Shown piece by piece: positions 16,055-23,921 of a stretch of DNA of 33,304 nt (the stretch's first letter is position 1; each line of letters begins with the position of its first letter). Position numbers and translations under genes: made by a program. The notes under the pieces are model-generated. The model searched no databases, had not been told where the DNA came from, and saw only the letters and a program-made list of their open reading frames with translations. Source of the DNA: Frankiales bacterium (GTDB taxonomy: Bacteria > Actinomycetota > Actinomycetes > Mycobacteriales > SCTD01); contig JAODNA010000041.1 in the NCBI GenBank assembly GCA_025465135.1, positions 1-33,304 of the forward strand, given 5' to 3'.

Positions 16055-17197
16055 CTAGAGCTGGATGCGCACGATCTGACCGGTGGGCTGGCCCGACTTG
16101 GCCGCCTTGCCCGGCATGAGCGACCAGTTCGACACGTACAGCCCGCCGTCGCGGACGGCGAAGCCCTGCGGGTAGAAGAGCTTCCCGTAGCCGAGCCTGG
16201 TCCTGGTGCCGTTCGCCGCGACCTTGATGACTGCCCCGCGGGGGTCGCCCTGGGGGCCGGGGTTGAACGCCGTCGTCTGGAGCTCCACCGCGTAGAAGTT
16301 GCCGTTGGTGTCGAACCCGCAGCCCGTCATGTTCGTGAAGCCGCTACGCCACAAGATCGGGCTGTGGTTGGGGACGACCCGCCAGACGCGCGCCGAGCCC
16401 GGCTTGTTGCCTCCGCCGGTGAGCTCGCCGACGTACAGCGCCTTGTCGGGGCCCCTCGCAATGCAGGTCGGCACGGAGTCACCCACCGCGGGGTTGTGGA
16501 AGAACGCGCGCTGGGTGACCGCCGAGCCGTCGACGTAGGACAGCACGTTGGTTCCGCTGTCGATCACGTCGGTACGTGAACCCTCGATGAGCATCGCGAA
16601 GGGATTGGCGTCGGGGAACTGCTGCGGCACATAGCTCTGGTGGCTCGCCGACCAGTCGTAGTCGGCATCGCCGACATCGGCACGAATGGTCGCAGTGCCT
16701 GTGTCGGAGAGTGAGAGCAACCGTCCGAGCTGGTTGTTGCTCGTCTGCGTATCGGCAGCCGTCAGGCCCGGGATCGTCGCGTGCGTGGACAGGCCCATGA
16801 GCAGCTGCCACAGGCCCCCAGCCCCTTGGCCCATCGCCGAGAGGCCCTCGGCGCCGGATCCGTCGGGGCCTGCGATGGAAGCCAGGCCGCGCACGAGCCG
16901 GATGGCCAAGCCGCCCGTCACCCGGGTGAAGGCACCGGTCGTCCCGAAGCACACCGGCTGGCCTTCGGGACCCTTCGCTCCTGCGGGGCAGTCAGAGCCG
17001 CCGTGCCCCGCCTCGGCGACGTAGAGGCGCCCGTCGGAACCGATCGCGAGTCCCCGCGGGTTGTCCAGACCGCTCATCACGGTCGTCACCGCGCCGGGCG
17101 CCGCGGCGCCGGCCGGGGCCGCCAGCAGGGGCGTAGCGGTTACCGCCGCTGCGAGAACGGCAAGCAAGACCTGCCGTCCATGTCGTCGTAAAGCCAT
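16055..17197 (-). CDS. Secreted ScyD/ScyE-like beta-propeller protein
   Basis: This 380-aa exported protein has a signal peptide (RQVLLAVLAAAVTATPLLAAPAGAAA). The region after it resembles the ScyD/ScyE family of NHL-type propellers, with GLDNPRGLAIGSDGRLYVAEAG near the N-terminus and ARGPDKALYVGELTGG and YPQGFAVRDGGLYVSNW later. ScyD/ScyE were named in cyanobacterial scytonemin clusters, but the actinobacterial members have no established reaction, so only extracellular localisation is inferred. The ATG at 17197 has AAGGGTG at suitable spacing; the GTG at 17206 would sit on top of that site. It is convergent to the Rieske gene, across a strong hairpin. Confidence 0.85.
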   Translation of the reverse strand: MALRRHGRQVLLAVLAAAVTATPLLAAPAGAAAPGAVTTVMSGLDNPRGLAIGSDGRLYVAEAGHGGSDCPAGAKGPEGQPVCFGTTGAFTRVTGGLAIRLVRGLASIAGPDGSGAEGLSAMGQGAGGLWQLLMGLSTHATIPGLTAADTQTSNNQLGRLLSLSDTGTATIRADVGDADYDWSASHQSYVPQQFPDANPFAMLIEGSRTDVIDSGTNVLSYVDGSAVTQRAFFHNPAVGDSVPTCIARGPDKALYVGELTGGGNKPGSARVWRVVPNHSPILWRSGFTNMTGCGFDTNGNFYAVELQTTAFNPGPQGDPRGAVIKVAANGTRTRLGYGKLFYPQGFAVRDGGLYVSNWSLMPGKAAKSGQPTGQIVRIQL

Positions 17198-17296
17198 CAA
17201 TGGCACCCTTCAGTTGGTGCATCGGCTGCACCTGCCCGATGTCTGCACTCGCCCTATCACGGAACTCAGCCGCGAACCTGAACGCCCGAGGATTTC

Positions 17297-18055
17297 CTAG
17301 AAGGGCACCGCAGTGCCGAGGGCAGCGGATCCCCGTGCTGACAGACCGCGGCAGAAGTCGACGGCGTCCTCGGTGATCTCCGGTCCGCCGGCGCCGAACG
17401 ACCAGATCCCGCCGGCCGGCCCGGTGAGGTGGAGCCGGCAGGGCTGCCCGTGGCGGGCGGCCCACTCCGCCACGACGTCGGCGACGATGACGCCGTCGTG
17501 CTCCGGTGTCAGCTCGAGGTCCTTGCCGGTCGCGCGGGCGAGGTCGATGCGGTGCATCCACGTGTCGCGGGTCAGGATCACGTCGACGAGGTAGCCCAGG
17601 GTCCAGGACTCGTCTACGCCCCCGACCGCTTGCGGCACCGGCATCGTGCGCCGGCGGATGAACCCAGGGGTACGACGGCGTCCCTTCGCCGCCTTGGGTC
17701 CGACGGTCGCGAGCCGCGCCACCAGCTGCTCGGGTGTCGCGTCCTTGTGCTTCGCCACCTGCAGCGCCGTCAGCGCGTCGATGAACACGCCATCAGCCTT
17801 GCCGGCCGCCCGCATCTGACGCATCTGCTCCGGCAGCGACGCCGACATCTCCGTCATGCCGACGACGTGACCGACGAGCGCCCGGACGTCCCACGCGGGG
17901 CAGTCCGTCGCGGCCTTCCAGTCGGCCGGAGCCAGGCGCTGCAGCTGGCCGAGGAAGCGCTGGTACTCGTCAGCGGCGAGGCGCATCGCGACGTCGCGCT
18001 GCAGAACGGGCTTGCGGGGCCCGGTGACCGCCGGAGCCGTGCCTGCGGCGGTCAC
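17297..18055 (-). CDS. Maleylpyruvate isomerase-family mycothiol-dependent protein (DinB-like fold)
   Basis: This 252-aa protein belongs to the actinobacterial family that joins a DinB-like metal-binding four-helix bundle to a C-terminal domain shared with mycothiol-dependent maleylpyruvate isomerase. Supporting features are DCPAWDVRALVGHVVGMTEMS (the conserved W-x-V-x-x-x-x-x-H helix), a central TRDTWMHRIDLARATG, and a C-terminal beta-rich part ending near GGPEITEDAVDFCRG. The GTG start at 18055 overlaps the stop of the MBL gene (GTGA), making it third in the TetR-MBL operon. A role in thiol-dependent conversion or detoxification is plausible but not shown. Confidence 0.8.
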   Translation of the reverse strand: MTAAGTAPAVTGPRKPVLQRDVAMRLAADEYQRFLGQLQRLAPADWKAATDCPAWDVRALVGHVVGMTEMSASLPEQMRQMRAAGKADGVFIDALTALQVAKHKDATPEQLVARLATVGPKAAKGRRRTPGFIRRRTMPVPQAVGGVDESWTLGYLVDVILTRDTWMHRIDLARATGKDLELTPEHDGVIVADVVAEWAARHGQPCRLHLTGPAGGIWSFGAGGPEITEDAVDFCRGLSARGSAALGTAVPF

Positions 18056-18852
18056 TGCGTCGCCCCCGCACCGACGGGCGCGGCGTGCCCGGGCAGTGCC
18101 TGCGCCGGGACGTCGGGCGGCCGGCAGCCGAACCTCGTCTCGTAGACGTCGGCCAGACCGCGCAGCAGCGTCGCGCAGTCGCCGTTGTAGGACGAGCCGT
18201 GCATGACAGCGAGCGTCTTCGGCGCGAGGTCGGCGAGCCGCCGGTAGGCCGCGGGGATGGCCGGCCCCATGGACGTCTGCCAGAAGGTCTCCTCGGCCGC
18301 GATCGCCGCGTCGAGAAGGTCCTGGTCGGTCACGGCGGGGCCGTCACCGAGCTGCGTCGCGAGGTCGCCGCAGAACAGCGTGCCGGTCTCCTGCTCGAAG
18401 AACACGTGCGACTCCCAGTTGTGCGGGACGTGCGGCGTCGCGACCTCGAGCACGCGCCGGCGCAAGCCCGCGCCACCGATGTCGAGGACCTCACCGTCGG
18501 CGAGAGCCCGCGGCGGGCGGTTGAGCATGTCGTTCAGCGAGAGCATGACGCCCATCGCCCCGTGCGCGACCTGTGCGTGCGGGGCCGCCTCGAGGAAGTC
18601 GTTGACGGCACCGCACTCGTCGGCCTCGACATGCGCGAACGCGATCCAGCGGAGCCGGTCCACCGGCATGACGCGGGCGACCGCCTCGCTGACCAGGGGG
18701 AACAGCTGACGCATGCCCGTGTGGTAGAGCAGCGGCTCCTCGGCGTCGACGAGGAACTGGTTGAACGTGAACCCGGTCGGCCCGATCTCCGGAACGTACG
18801 TGGAGATGCGGTAGATCCGGTCGGCGATCTGGTCGACCTTGGTGTCGCTCAT
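18052..18852 (-). CDS. Diiron (ODP-type) metallo-beta-lactamase-fold protein
   Basis: This 266-aa MBL-fold protein shows the flavodiiron-type metal signature rather than the usual HxHxDH. The first box is H74-x-E76-x-D78 (AFAHVEADECG), followed by PHNWESH (H144/H149), CGD (D163) and a late VMHGSS histidine. This pattern suggests a non-heme diiron site that binds O2 or NO, as in the ODP domain. Unlike true flavodiiron proteins it has no flavodoxin domain, so it would need a separate reductase or act as a sensor. The ATG has a strong ribosome-binding site (GGGGAAGAAG) and overlaps the TetR stop (ATGA). The track start at 19548 is a read-through of a different frame across the TetR gene. Confidence 0.85.
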   Translation of the reverse strand: MSDTKVDQIADRIYRISTYVPEIGPTGFTFNQFLVDAEEPLLYHTGMRQLFPLVSEAVARVMPVDRLRWIAFAHVEADECGAVNDFLEAAPHAQVAHGAMGVMLSLNDMLNRPPRALADGEVLDIGGAGLRRRVLEVATPHVPHNWESHVFFEQETGTLFCGDLATQLGDGPAVTDQDLLDAAIAAEETFWQTSMGPAIPAAYRRLADLAPKTLAVMHGSSYNGDCATLLRGLADVYETRFGCRPPDVPAQALPGHAAPVGAGATQ

Positions 18853-19508
18853 TTCTTCTTCCCCTTGGTTGTGGCGGGCGTGCCGTAGTGGGTCACGAAC
18901 ATGGCGACGAGAGCCGGCAGCGTCGCGGTGACGCGGCCTTCGTCGAAGGACTCGTGTGGGGCATTGGCGAGCTGGCGGGTCATGACACCGCTGGTCAGGA
19001 CGGTCCAGATCTGTAAGAGGTCGTCCACCGGGACGTCGGCGCGGATGAGCCCGCGGGCGGACAGCCGCGTGAACATCGCGCGGGCCGACTCCAGCACGTC
19101 GACGGCCGCGGCGAAGGCGTCGGCCGACGGCTCGTAGCCCGGCACGGGGCGCCACATCATGAGCTGCGCATACGACGGGTGCTCGATCGTCCAGCGGACG
19201 AACCTGCTCGCGACGGCAAGCAGGAACGGCTCGAGGTCCTGGACGTCGGTCTCCTGGAGGTGAAGCGGCTCCATCTCCTCGTAGATCGCCCGCCAGCCGC
19301 GCGTGAAGACCGCGTCGTAGACACCGTTCTTCGCGTCGAAGTAGACGTAGAGGGACGGCGTCCGCATGCCCATCCGGCGGGCCACCTCGCCGAGCGAGAG
19401 GCCGCCGACGCCGTACTCCGTCATGACCTCGACCGAGACGTCGACGATCTCCTCGATCGTCTCGAGCCGCCGGCGCGCCCGGCGGTCGATGCGCACGGGT
19501 GCGGTCAT
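18849..19508 (-). CDS. TetR-family transcriptional regulator
   Basis: This 219-aa regulator has an N-terminal TetR helix-turn-helix at about residues 15-62. The recognition region reads GGLSLGEVARRMGMRTPSLYVYFDAKNGVYDAVF, very close to the family consensus. The C-terminal ligand domain is divergent. It is first in a tightly overlapping operon with the diiron MBL protein and the mycothiol-family protein. A perfect CCTAATG/CATTAGG palindrome sits in its own promoter, so it very probably represses itself and the two downstream genes until an unknown ligand is present. Confidence 0.92.
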   Translation of the reverse strand: MTAPVRIDRRARRRLETIEEIVDVSVEVMTEYGVGGLSLGEVARRMGMRTPSLYVYFDAKNGVYDAVFTRGWRAIYEEMEPLHLQETDVQDLEPFLLAVASRFVRWTIEHPSYAQLMMWRPVPGYEPSADAFAAAVDVLESARAMFTRLSARGLIRADVPVDDLLQIWTVLTSGVMTRQLANAPHESFDEGRVTATLPALVAMFVTHYGTPATTKGKKK

Positions 19509-19516
19509 GGCGGCAC

Positions 19517-19544
19517 TCTCTACCTAATGCCATTAGGAAGTCAA
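19517..19544 (-). promoter_or_regulatory. TetR operon promoter with embedded palindromic operator
   Basis: On the minus strand a TTGACT -35 (19544-19539) and a TAGAGA -10 (19522-19517) are 16 bp apart. The spacer is filled by a perfect palindrome, CCTAATG-C-CATTAGG (19523-19537). The start codon at 19508 lies 8 nt after the -10, so the transcript is nearly leaderless. A repressor bound here would block polymerase directly. Confidence 0.8.
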
Positions 19545-19563
19545 GCATCCGCTAGGAAACGCG

Positions 19564-20595
19564 TCAGAAAGAGGTGATCACCGTGATCCCCGGCGTGGAA
19601 CCGACGCGCGCGAGCGCCTCGGCAGCCGCGTCGAGCCCGATCTCGTGGGTGACGAGCAGGTCGGGGCGCAGCCGTCCGTCCGCCACCATGGCCAGCAGCT
19701 CGGGATAGGCGTGTGCCGCCATCCCGTGGCTGCCGTAGAGCTCCAGCTCGCGGGCCACGACCCGATCCATGGGAACGACCGTGGACGCCGGCAGCAGCCC
19801 GACCTGGACGTGCCGGCCGCGCGGACGCAGCGACAGGACGGAGCCGGCGCAGTTCGGGCCGCTCCCGAGCGCGTCGATCGAGACATGAGCCCCGCCGTCG
19901 GTGACCTGGCCGACCGCTGCCGCGACCTCCGCGGCGGTCAGTCCGGTCGCATCGATCCCGGTCTCCGCACCGAGCCCGGCGGCGAGCTCGAGCGCGCCCA
20001 CCGACACGTCGACGGCGACCACCCTCGCGCCGAGCGCCGAGGCGATCTGCACTGCCGACAGACCGACTCCGCCGCAACCGTGGACCGCGACCCACTCCCC
20101 CGGCTGGACCCGACCCTGGTGGGCGACCGCACGGAAGGAGGTGCTGTAGCGGCAGCCGAGTGCGGCAGCCGTCGCGAACGGCAGGTCCGCCGGCAGCGCG
20201 ACGAGGTTGACGTCGGCGTTGTCGAGGGCGACGAGCTCGGCGAACGACCCCCAGTGCGTGAAGCCGGGCTGGCTCTGGTGCGCGCACACCTGATGGTCGC
20301 CTGCAGCGCACTGCGCGCAGGACCCGCACGCGCAGACGAACGGCACCGTGACGCGGGCGCCATTCGACCAGTTCCGCACATCCGGACCGACCGCCTCGAT
20401 CGTCCCGGCGAGCTCGTGGCCGGGCACGTGCGGCAGCGCGATGTCCGGGTCGTTGCCCTGCCAGCCGTGCCAGTCGCTGCGGCAGACGCCGGTCGCGCCG
20501 ACGCGTACGACGACACCGGCCCGAGCCGGCTCGGGGGCGGGCACCTCGACGACGCGCAGCGGACCCCGGAACTCGTCGTACAGCAGCGCTCTCAT
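19564..20595 (-). CDS. Zinc-dependent medium-chain alcohol dehydrogenase
   Basis: This 343-aa MDR-superfamily enzyme is complete. The catalytic zinc ligands are C38 (GVCRSDWHG), H60/E61 (GHELAGT) and C148 (ALGCRYST). The structural zinc site is C90, C93, C96 and C104 (CGSCAQCAAGDHQVC). The cofactor fold has HGCGGVGLSAVQIA. Substrates are unknown alcohols or aldehydes. It starts 2 nt after the stop of the zinc-ribbon SDR; an in-frame GTG at 20601 would overlap that stop instead. The two genes are probably co-transcribed. The track ORF beginning at 21018 is this frame extended backwards through the SDR. Confidence 0.93.
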   Translation of the reverse strand: MRALLYDEFRGPLRVVEVPAPEPARAGVVVRVGATGVCRSDWHGWQGNDPDIALPHVPGHELAGTIEAVGPDVRNWSNGARVTVPFVCACGSCAQCAAGDHQVCAHQSQPGFTHWGSFAELVALDNADVNLVALPADLPFATAAALGCRYSTSFRAVAHQGRVQPGEWVAVHGCGGVGLSAVQIASALGARVVAVDVSVGALELAAGLGAETGIDATGLTAAEVAAAVGQVTDGGAHVSIDALGSGPNCAGSVLSLRPRGRHVQVGLLPASTVVPMDRVVARELELYGSHGMAAHAYPELLAMVADGRLRPDLLVTHEIGLDAAAEALARVGSTPGITVITSF

Positions 20596-20597
20596 CG

Positions 20598-22022
20598 TCA
20601 CCAGGCCGACGGCGCGTAGTCCTTGAGGAAGCAGCCGTAGACGTCCTCGCCGGCCTCGCCGCGAACGACAGGGTCGTAGACCCGGGCCGCGCCGTCGATG
20701 AGGTCGAGCGGCGCATGGAAGCCCTCGTCCGCGAGCCGCGCCTTCGTCGGGTGCGGGCGCTCGTCGGTGATCCAGCCGGTGTCGACACTCGTCATGAGGA
20801 TGCCGTCGGTCTCGAGCATCTCCTTGGCGCTGGTGCGGGTCAGCATGTTCAGCGCGGCCTTGGCCATGTTGGTGTGCGGGTGGCCGGGGCCCTTGTAGCC
20901 GCGGGAGAACTGGCCCTCCATCGCGGAGACGTTGACGACGTACTTGCGCCGCGCGGTCGACGCGCGCATCGACGATCGGAGTCGGCTGACGAGCACGAAG
21001 GGCGCCGTGACGTTGCACAGCTGCACCTCGAGCAGCTCGAGCGGGTCGACCTCGTCGACGCCACGGGTCCAGCTGTTGACCGCATCGAGGTCCGGAACCA
21101 GCCCGCCGGCGTCGATGGCCGTGCCGGCCGCGACGCGGTCGAGCGAGGCCGAGCCGCTCGTGAGGGCGAGCGCCGTGAGGTTGTGCGCGTCGAAGGAGTG
21201 CTGCTCGACCTGCCCCCCGGTGAGCTGCAAGGGTCCGTGGCCGAGGTCGACGACGTCCGGGCGCGGACCGGGCGGCAGCTCCGCGGTCTCCGCCGCGATC
21301 AGCTGCGCGTAGGAGCCCGCCGTGCGGCGCACGGTCTGCGCCGCGTTGTTGATGAGGATGTCGAGCGGCCCCTGGGCCGCGACCTCGTCGGCGAGGGCGA
21401 CGACCTGCGCGGGGTCGCGCAGGTCGATGCCGACGATGCGCAGCCGGTCGATCCAGTCGACGCTGTCGGGCATCGCGGTGAACCGGCGTACGGCGTCGGT
21501 CGGGAAGCGCGTCGTGATCGTCGTGTGCGCGCCGTCGCGCAGCAGCCGCAGCGCGATGTACATCCCGATCTTCGCCCGACCACCCGTGAGCAGCGCCCGT
21601 CGCCCGCTGAGGTCGGTGCGGGCATCACGACGGGCGTGGTTGAGAGCCGCGCAGGTCGGACACAGCTGGTGGTAGAACGCGTCGACGGTCCGGTAGCGCT
21701 CCTTGCAGATGTAGCAGGAGCGCGCCCGCTGCAGCCTGCCGGCGACCGGCGCGGTCGTGCCCGAGGACAGCGGGATGCCGCGGGTCTCGTCGTCGATCCG
21801 GTCCGGCGCACCTGTCGCCGTCGCTGCGGTGACGGCGGCGTCGGCTGCGGTCACGGCGGCCTGCCGCTCCCGCCGGCGGCGGATCTTCACGTCCTTGTAC
21901 AGACCCGCGGTCGCCCGCCGTACCCGGACCGTGTCGGGGTGCTCGGGCGGAAGCACCGACAGCTCCGCGATCACCCGGAGGCACTCCTCCAGGCGCGTCG
22001 GGTCGATTCCGGGCTCCTGCAC
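20598..22022 (-). CDS. Zinc-ribbon / atypical short-chain dehydrogenase fusion
   Basis: This protein has 474 aa from the GTG at 22022. The N-terminal helical part contains PDTVRVRRATAGLYKDVKIRRR. A zinc ribbon follows (C103, C106, C121, C124: CYIC and CPTC), then a Rossmann SDR domain beginning LLTGGRAKIGMYIALRLL with NNAAQT. An insertion of about 100 residues (231-330) follows the NNA motif. Ser366 and Lys388 of the SDR triad are kept, but the Tyr position is Thr384 (THR-x-x-x-Lys, within PHTNMAK). The start is uncertain: GTG 22022 follows a TAGCCT box by 7 nt, a leaderless layout, while the track start at 22523 overlaps the hemerythrin gene. It is first in an operon with the alcohol dehydrogenase. 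The family is recognisable, but I know of no assigned reaction. Confidence 0.82.
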   Translation of the reverse strand: MQEPGIDPTRLEECLRVIAELSVLPPEHPDTVRVRRATAGLYKDVKIRRRRERQAAVTAADAAVTAATATGAPDRIDDETRGIPLSSGTTAPVAGRLQRARSCYICKERYRTVDAFYHQLCPTCAALNHARRDARTDLSGRRALLTGGRAKIGMYIALRLLRDGAHTTITTRFPTDAVRRFTAMPDSVDWIDRLRIVGIDLRDPAQVVALADEVAAQGPLDILINNAAQTVRRTAGSYAQLIAAETAELPPGPRPDVVDLGHGPLQLTGGQVEQHSFDAHNLTALALTSGSASLDRVAAGTAIDAGGLVPDLDAVNSWTRGVDEVDPLELLEVQLCNVTAPFVLVSRLRSSMRASTARRKYVVNVSAMEGQFSRGYKGPGHPHTNMAKAALNMLTRTSAKEMLETDGILMTSVDTGWITDERPHPTKARLADEGFHAPLDLIDGAARVYDPVVRGEAGEDVYGCFLKDYAPSAW

Positions 22023-22119
22023 CTCGTCGAGGCTACCGGCGCGGATGCGTGCGATCGGCTGACGCAGGCAGCGGGCGGCTGGCACTCTCCCGTCAACATC
22101 CACGCAGGACGGGAGTGCT

Positions 22120-22803
22120 GTGAGCAGCTCGGCGAGTGAGGCCATCAGCGGCAAGGGCATCGGCATGCTGATGGCCATCCATGGCGCGGTACGACGGGAC
22201 CTGGCTCGGCTGGCGGGCGCCGTCGGGGCGCTCGCCGATCCTGGCATCCGGGACCACGACCGCGCCGTCGGCGCGGCCGGGCTGGCGGCGTACTGGGACT
22301 GCCTCGCCCACCAGCTGCACCACCACCACACGATCGAGGACACCGAGGTGTTCCCGTATGTCCGGAAGGCGCTCGGCGACCGGTCCGGCGCCGTCATGGA
22401 CAAGATGGGCACCGAGCACGACGCGATCGACGAGGCGCAGGCCCTGGGTGAGGCGGCCGTGCGCGCCCTCGCCGCGGAGCCCACGGCCGCCCGGGCATCG
22501 CAGGCCGCCGAGCGGCTGCTCACGTTCCAGCAGGTCGTCCTCGCGCACCTCTCCCACGAGGAGGCCGAGGCGATCCCGCTGATCCTCGAGGGCTTCGACG
22601 AGGGCTACTGGCAGGCGTTCATGGGCCGACGGCAGCAGGACCCTGGGGGCGACACGTTCCTGCCGTGGGTGCTCGACGGCGCTCCGGCGCCGGCCGTCGC
22701 CGCCGTGACCGGAGCACTGCCGCCGCCGGTGCGGGAGCTGCTCGTCACGGAGTGGCAGCCGGCGCACGCCGCCCGGGTGGACGCGCTCCCGAGCGCGCGA
22801 TGA
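22120..22803 (+). CDS. Hemerythrin HHE domain protein
   Basis: This 227-aa soluble protein has a hemerythrin four-helix diiron site. Candidate ligands are H21 (AIHGAV), H69/H70 with E73/E76 (HHHHTIEDTEVFP), H100 (TEHDAID) and H143/H146 with E150 (HLSHEEAEAIP). Such proteins bind or sense O2, NO or iron; the role here is not known. The GTG start at 22120 is preceded by GGGAG at suitable distance. It is divergent from the zinc-ribbon SDR gene with about 97 bp between the starts, and is followed 21 bp later by an alcohol dehydrogenase with its own promoter signal. Confidence 0.9.
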   Translation: MSSSASEAISGKGIGMLMAIHGAVRRDLARLAGAVGALADPGIRDHDRAVGAAGLAAYWDCLAHQLHHHHTIEDTEVFPYVRKALGDRSGAVMDKMGTEHDAIDEAQALGEAAVRALAAEPTAARASQAAERLLTFQQVVLAHLSHEEAEAIPLILEGFDEGYWQAFMGRRQQDPGGDTFLPWVLDGAPAPAVAAVTGALPPPVRELLVTEWQPAHAARVDALPSAR

Positions 22804-22811
22804 GCGGCGGT

Positions 22812-22827
22812 TAGTGTCGCGAGCATG
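22812..22827 (+). promoter_or_regulatory. Leaderless promoter -10 box of alcohol dehydrogenase
   Basis: TAGTGT (22812-22817) ends 7 nt before the ATG at 22825, and no Shine-Dalgarno is present. This is the same TAnnnT-to-start spacing seen at selD, the BNR protein and the acyl-CoA dehydrogenase. Confidence 0.5.
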
Positions 22828-23904
22828 GTGCGTGCTGCTGTCCTGACCGAGTCCGGCGCGCCGCTGCGCGTCGCCGACATCGAGCTGCCCGAGGCCGGCC
22901 CGGGCCAGGTGCGCGTCCGCATCGCGGCGACCGGCGTCTGCCACAGCGACCTGTCCCTCGCGCGCGGCACGCTGCGCCAGCCGGTGCCGGCCGTCCTCGG
23001 CCATGAGTCGGCGGGCACGGTCGTCAGCGTCGGCGCCGGGGTCACCTCGACCGCGCCGGGCGACCGGGTGGTGCTCTGCTGGGCCCCGCCCTGTGGCGCG
23101 TGCTGGTTCTGCGGCGAGGGCGAGCCCTGGCTGTGCGAGCGGTCCTCCGATGCCGCAGCCGCGCCCTACGCGAAGTACGACGGCCAGGAGCTCTACCCGG
23201 GCCTGTCGACGGCTGGGTTCGCAGAGGAGACGGTCGTCTCCGAGCGGGCCGTCCTTGCGGTCCCCGACGGCGTGCCGCTCGAGCAGGCGGCACTCGTCGG
23301 GTGCGCCGTCATGACGGGCGTCGGCGCGGTGCTCAACACCGCCAGGGTCCGCGCCGGCCAGAGCGTCCTCGTCGTGGGCCTCGGCGGGGTCGGGCTGTCC
23401 GTCGTGCAGGGCGCACGGCTCGCGGGGGCCCGCACGATCGTCGCGGTCGACCGCTCCCCCGACAAGCTCGCACTCGCTCAGTCGATGGGAGCGACCGACG
23501 TGCTCGAGGCGGGCGACGACCTAGCCAAGCAGGTGCGCGGTCTGACCGGTCGACGCGGCGCCGACCACGCGTTCGACTGCGTCGGCCTGGCCGACACGAT
23601 CCGCACGTCCTGGAGCGCGACCCGGCGAGGCGGCACTACCACCATCGTCGGCATCGGCGGCAAGGAGCAGCAGGTCACCTTCACCGCGCTGGAGCTCTTC
23701 CACTTCGCGCGGACGCTGCAAGGATGCGTCTACGGCTCGACCGACCCGTTCACCGACATCCCGAAGATCCTCGGCTATGCCGCAGAGGGCCGCCTCGACC
23801 TCGGCGCTCTGATCAGCGCAACCATCGGCCTCGACGGGATCGACGGCGCGTTCGCCGACATGGAAAAGGGCGTCGGGGCTCGGGCCGTCGTCGTACCGGC
23901 CTGA
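22825..23904 (+). CDS. Zinc-dependent medium-chain alcohol dehydrogenase (second copy)
   Basis: This 359-aa MDR enzyme is only distantly like the one at 19564. Catalytic zinc ligands are C39 (GVCHSDLS), H60/E61 (GHESAGT) and C160 (LVGCAVMTG). The structural zinc site is C90, C93, C96 and C104. The Rossmann motif is GLGGVGLSVVQGARLAGA. The sequence style, with an insertion after the structural zinc (SSDAAAAPYAKYDGQELYPG) and the CAVMTGVGAV block, resembles class III/NDMA-dependent-type dehydrogenases; the specific substrate cannot be read. It is followed 17 nt downstream by an SDR gene, so the two probably form one transcript. Confidence 0.92.
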   Translation: MVRAAVLTESGAPLRVADIELPEAGPGQVRVRIAATGVCHSDLSLARGTLRQPVPAVLGHESAGTVVSVGAGVTSTAPGDRVVLCWAPPCGACWFCGEGEPWLCERSSDAAAAPYAKYDGQELYPGLSTAGFAEETVVSERAVLAVPDGVPLEQAALVGCAVMTGVGAVLNTARVRAGQSVLVVGLGGVGLSVVQGARLAGARTIVAVDRSPDKLALAQSMGATDVLEAGDDLAKQVRGLTGRRGADHAFDCVGLADTIRTSWSATRRGGTTTIVGIGGKEQQVTFTALELFHFARTLQGCVYGSTDPFTDIPKILGYAAEGRLDLGALISATIGLDGIDGAFADMEKGVGARAVVVPA

Positions 23905-23921
23905 TCTCGTGGAGCCCTGAC

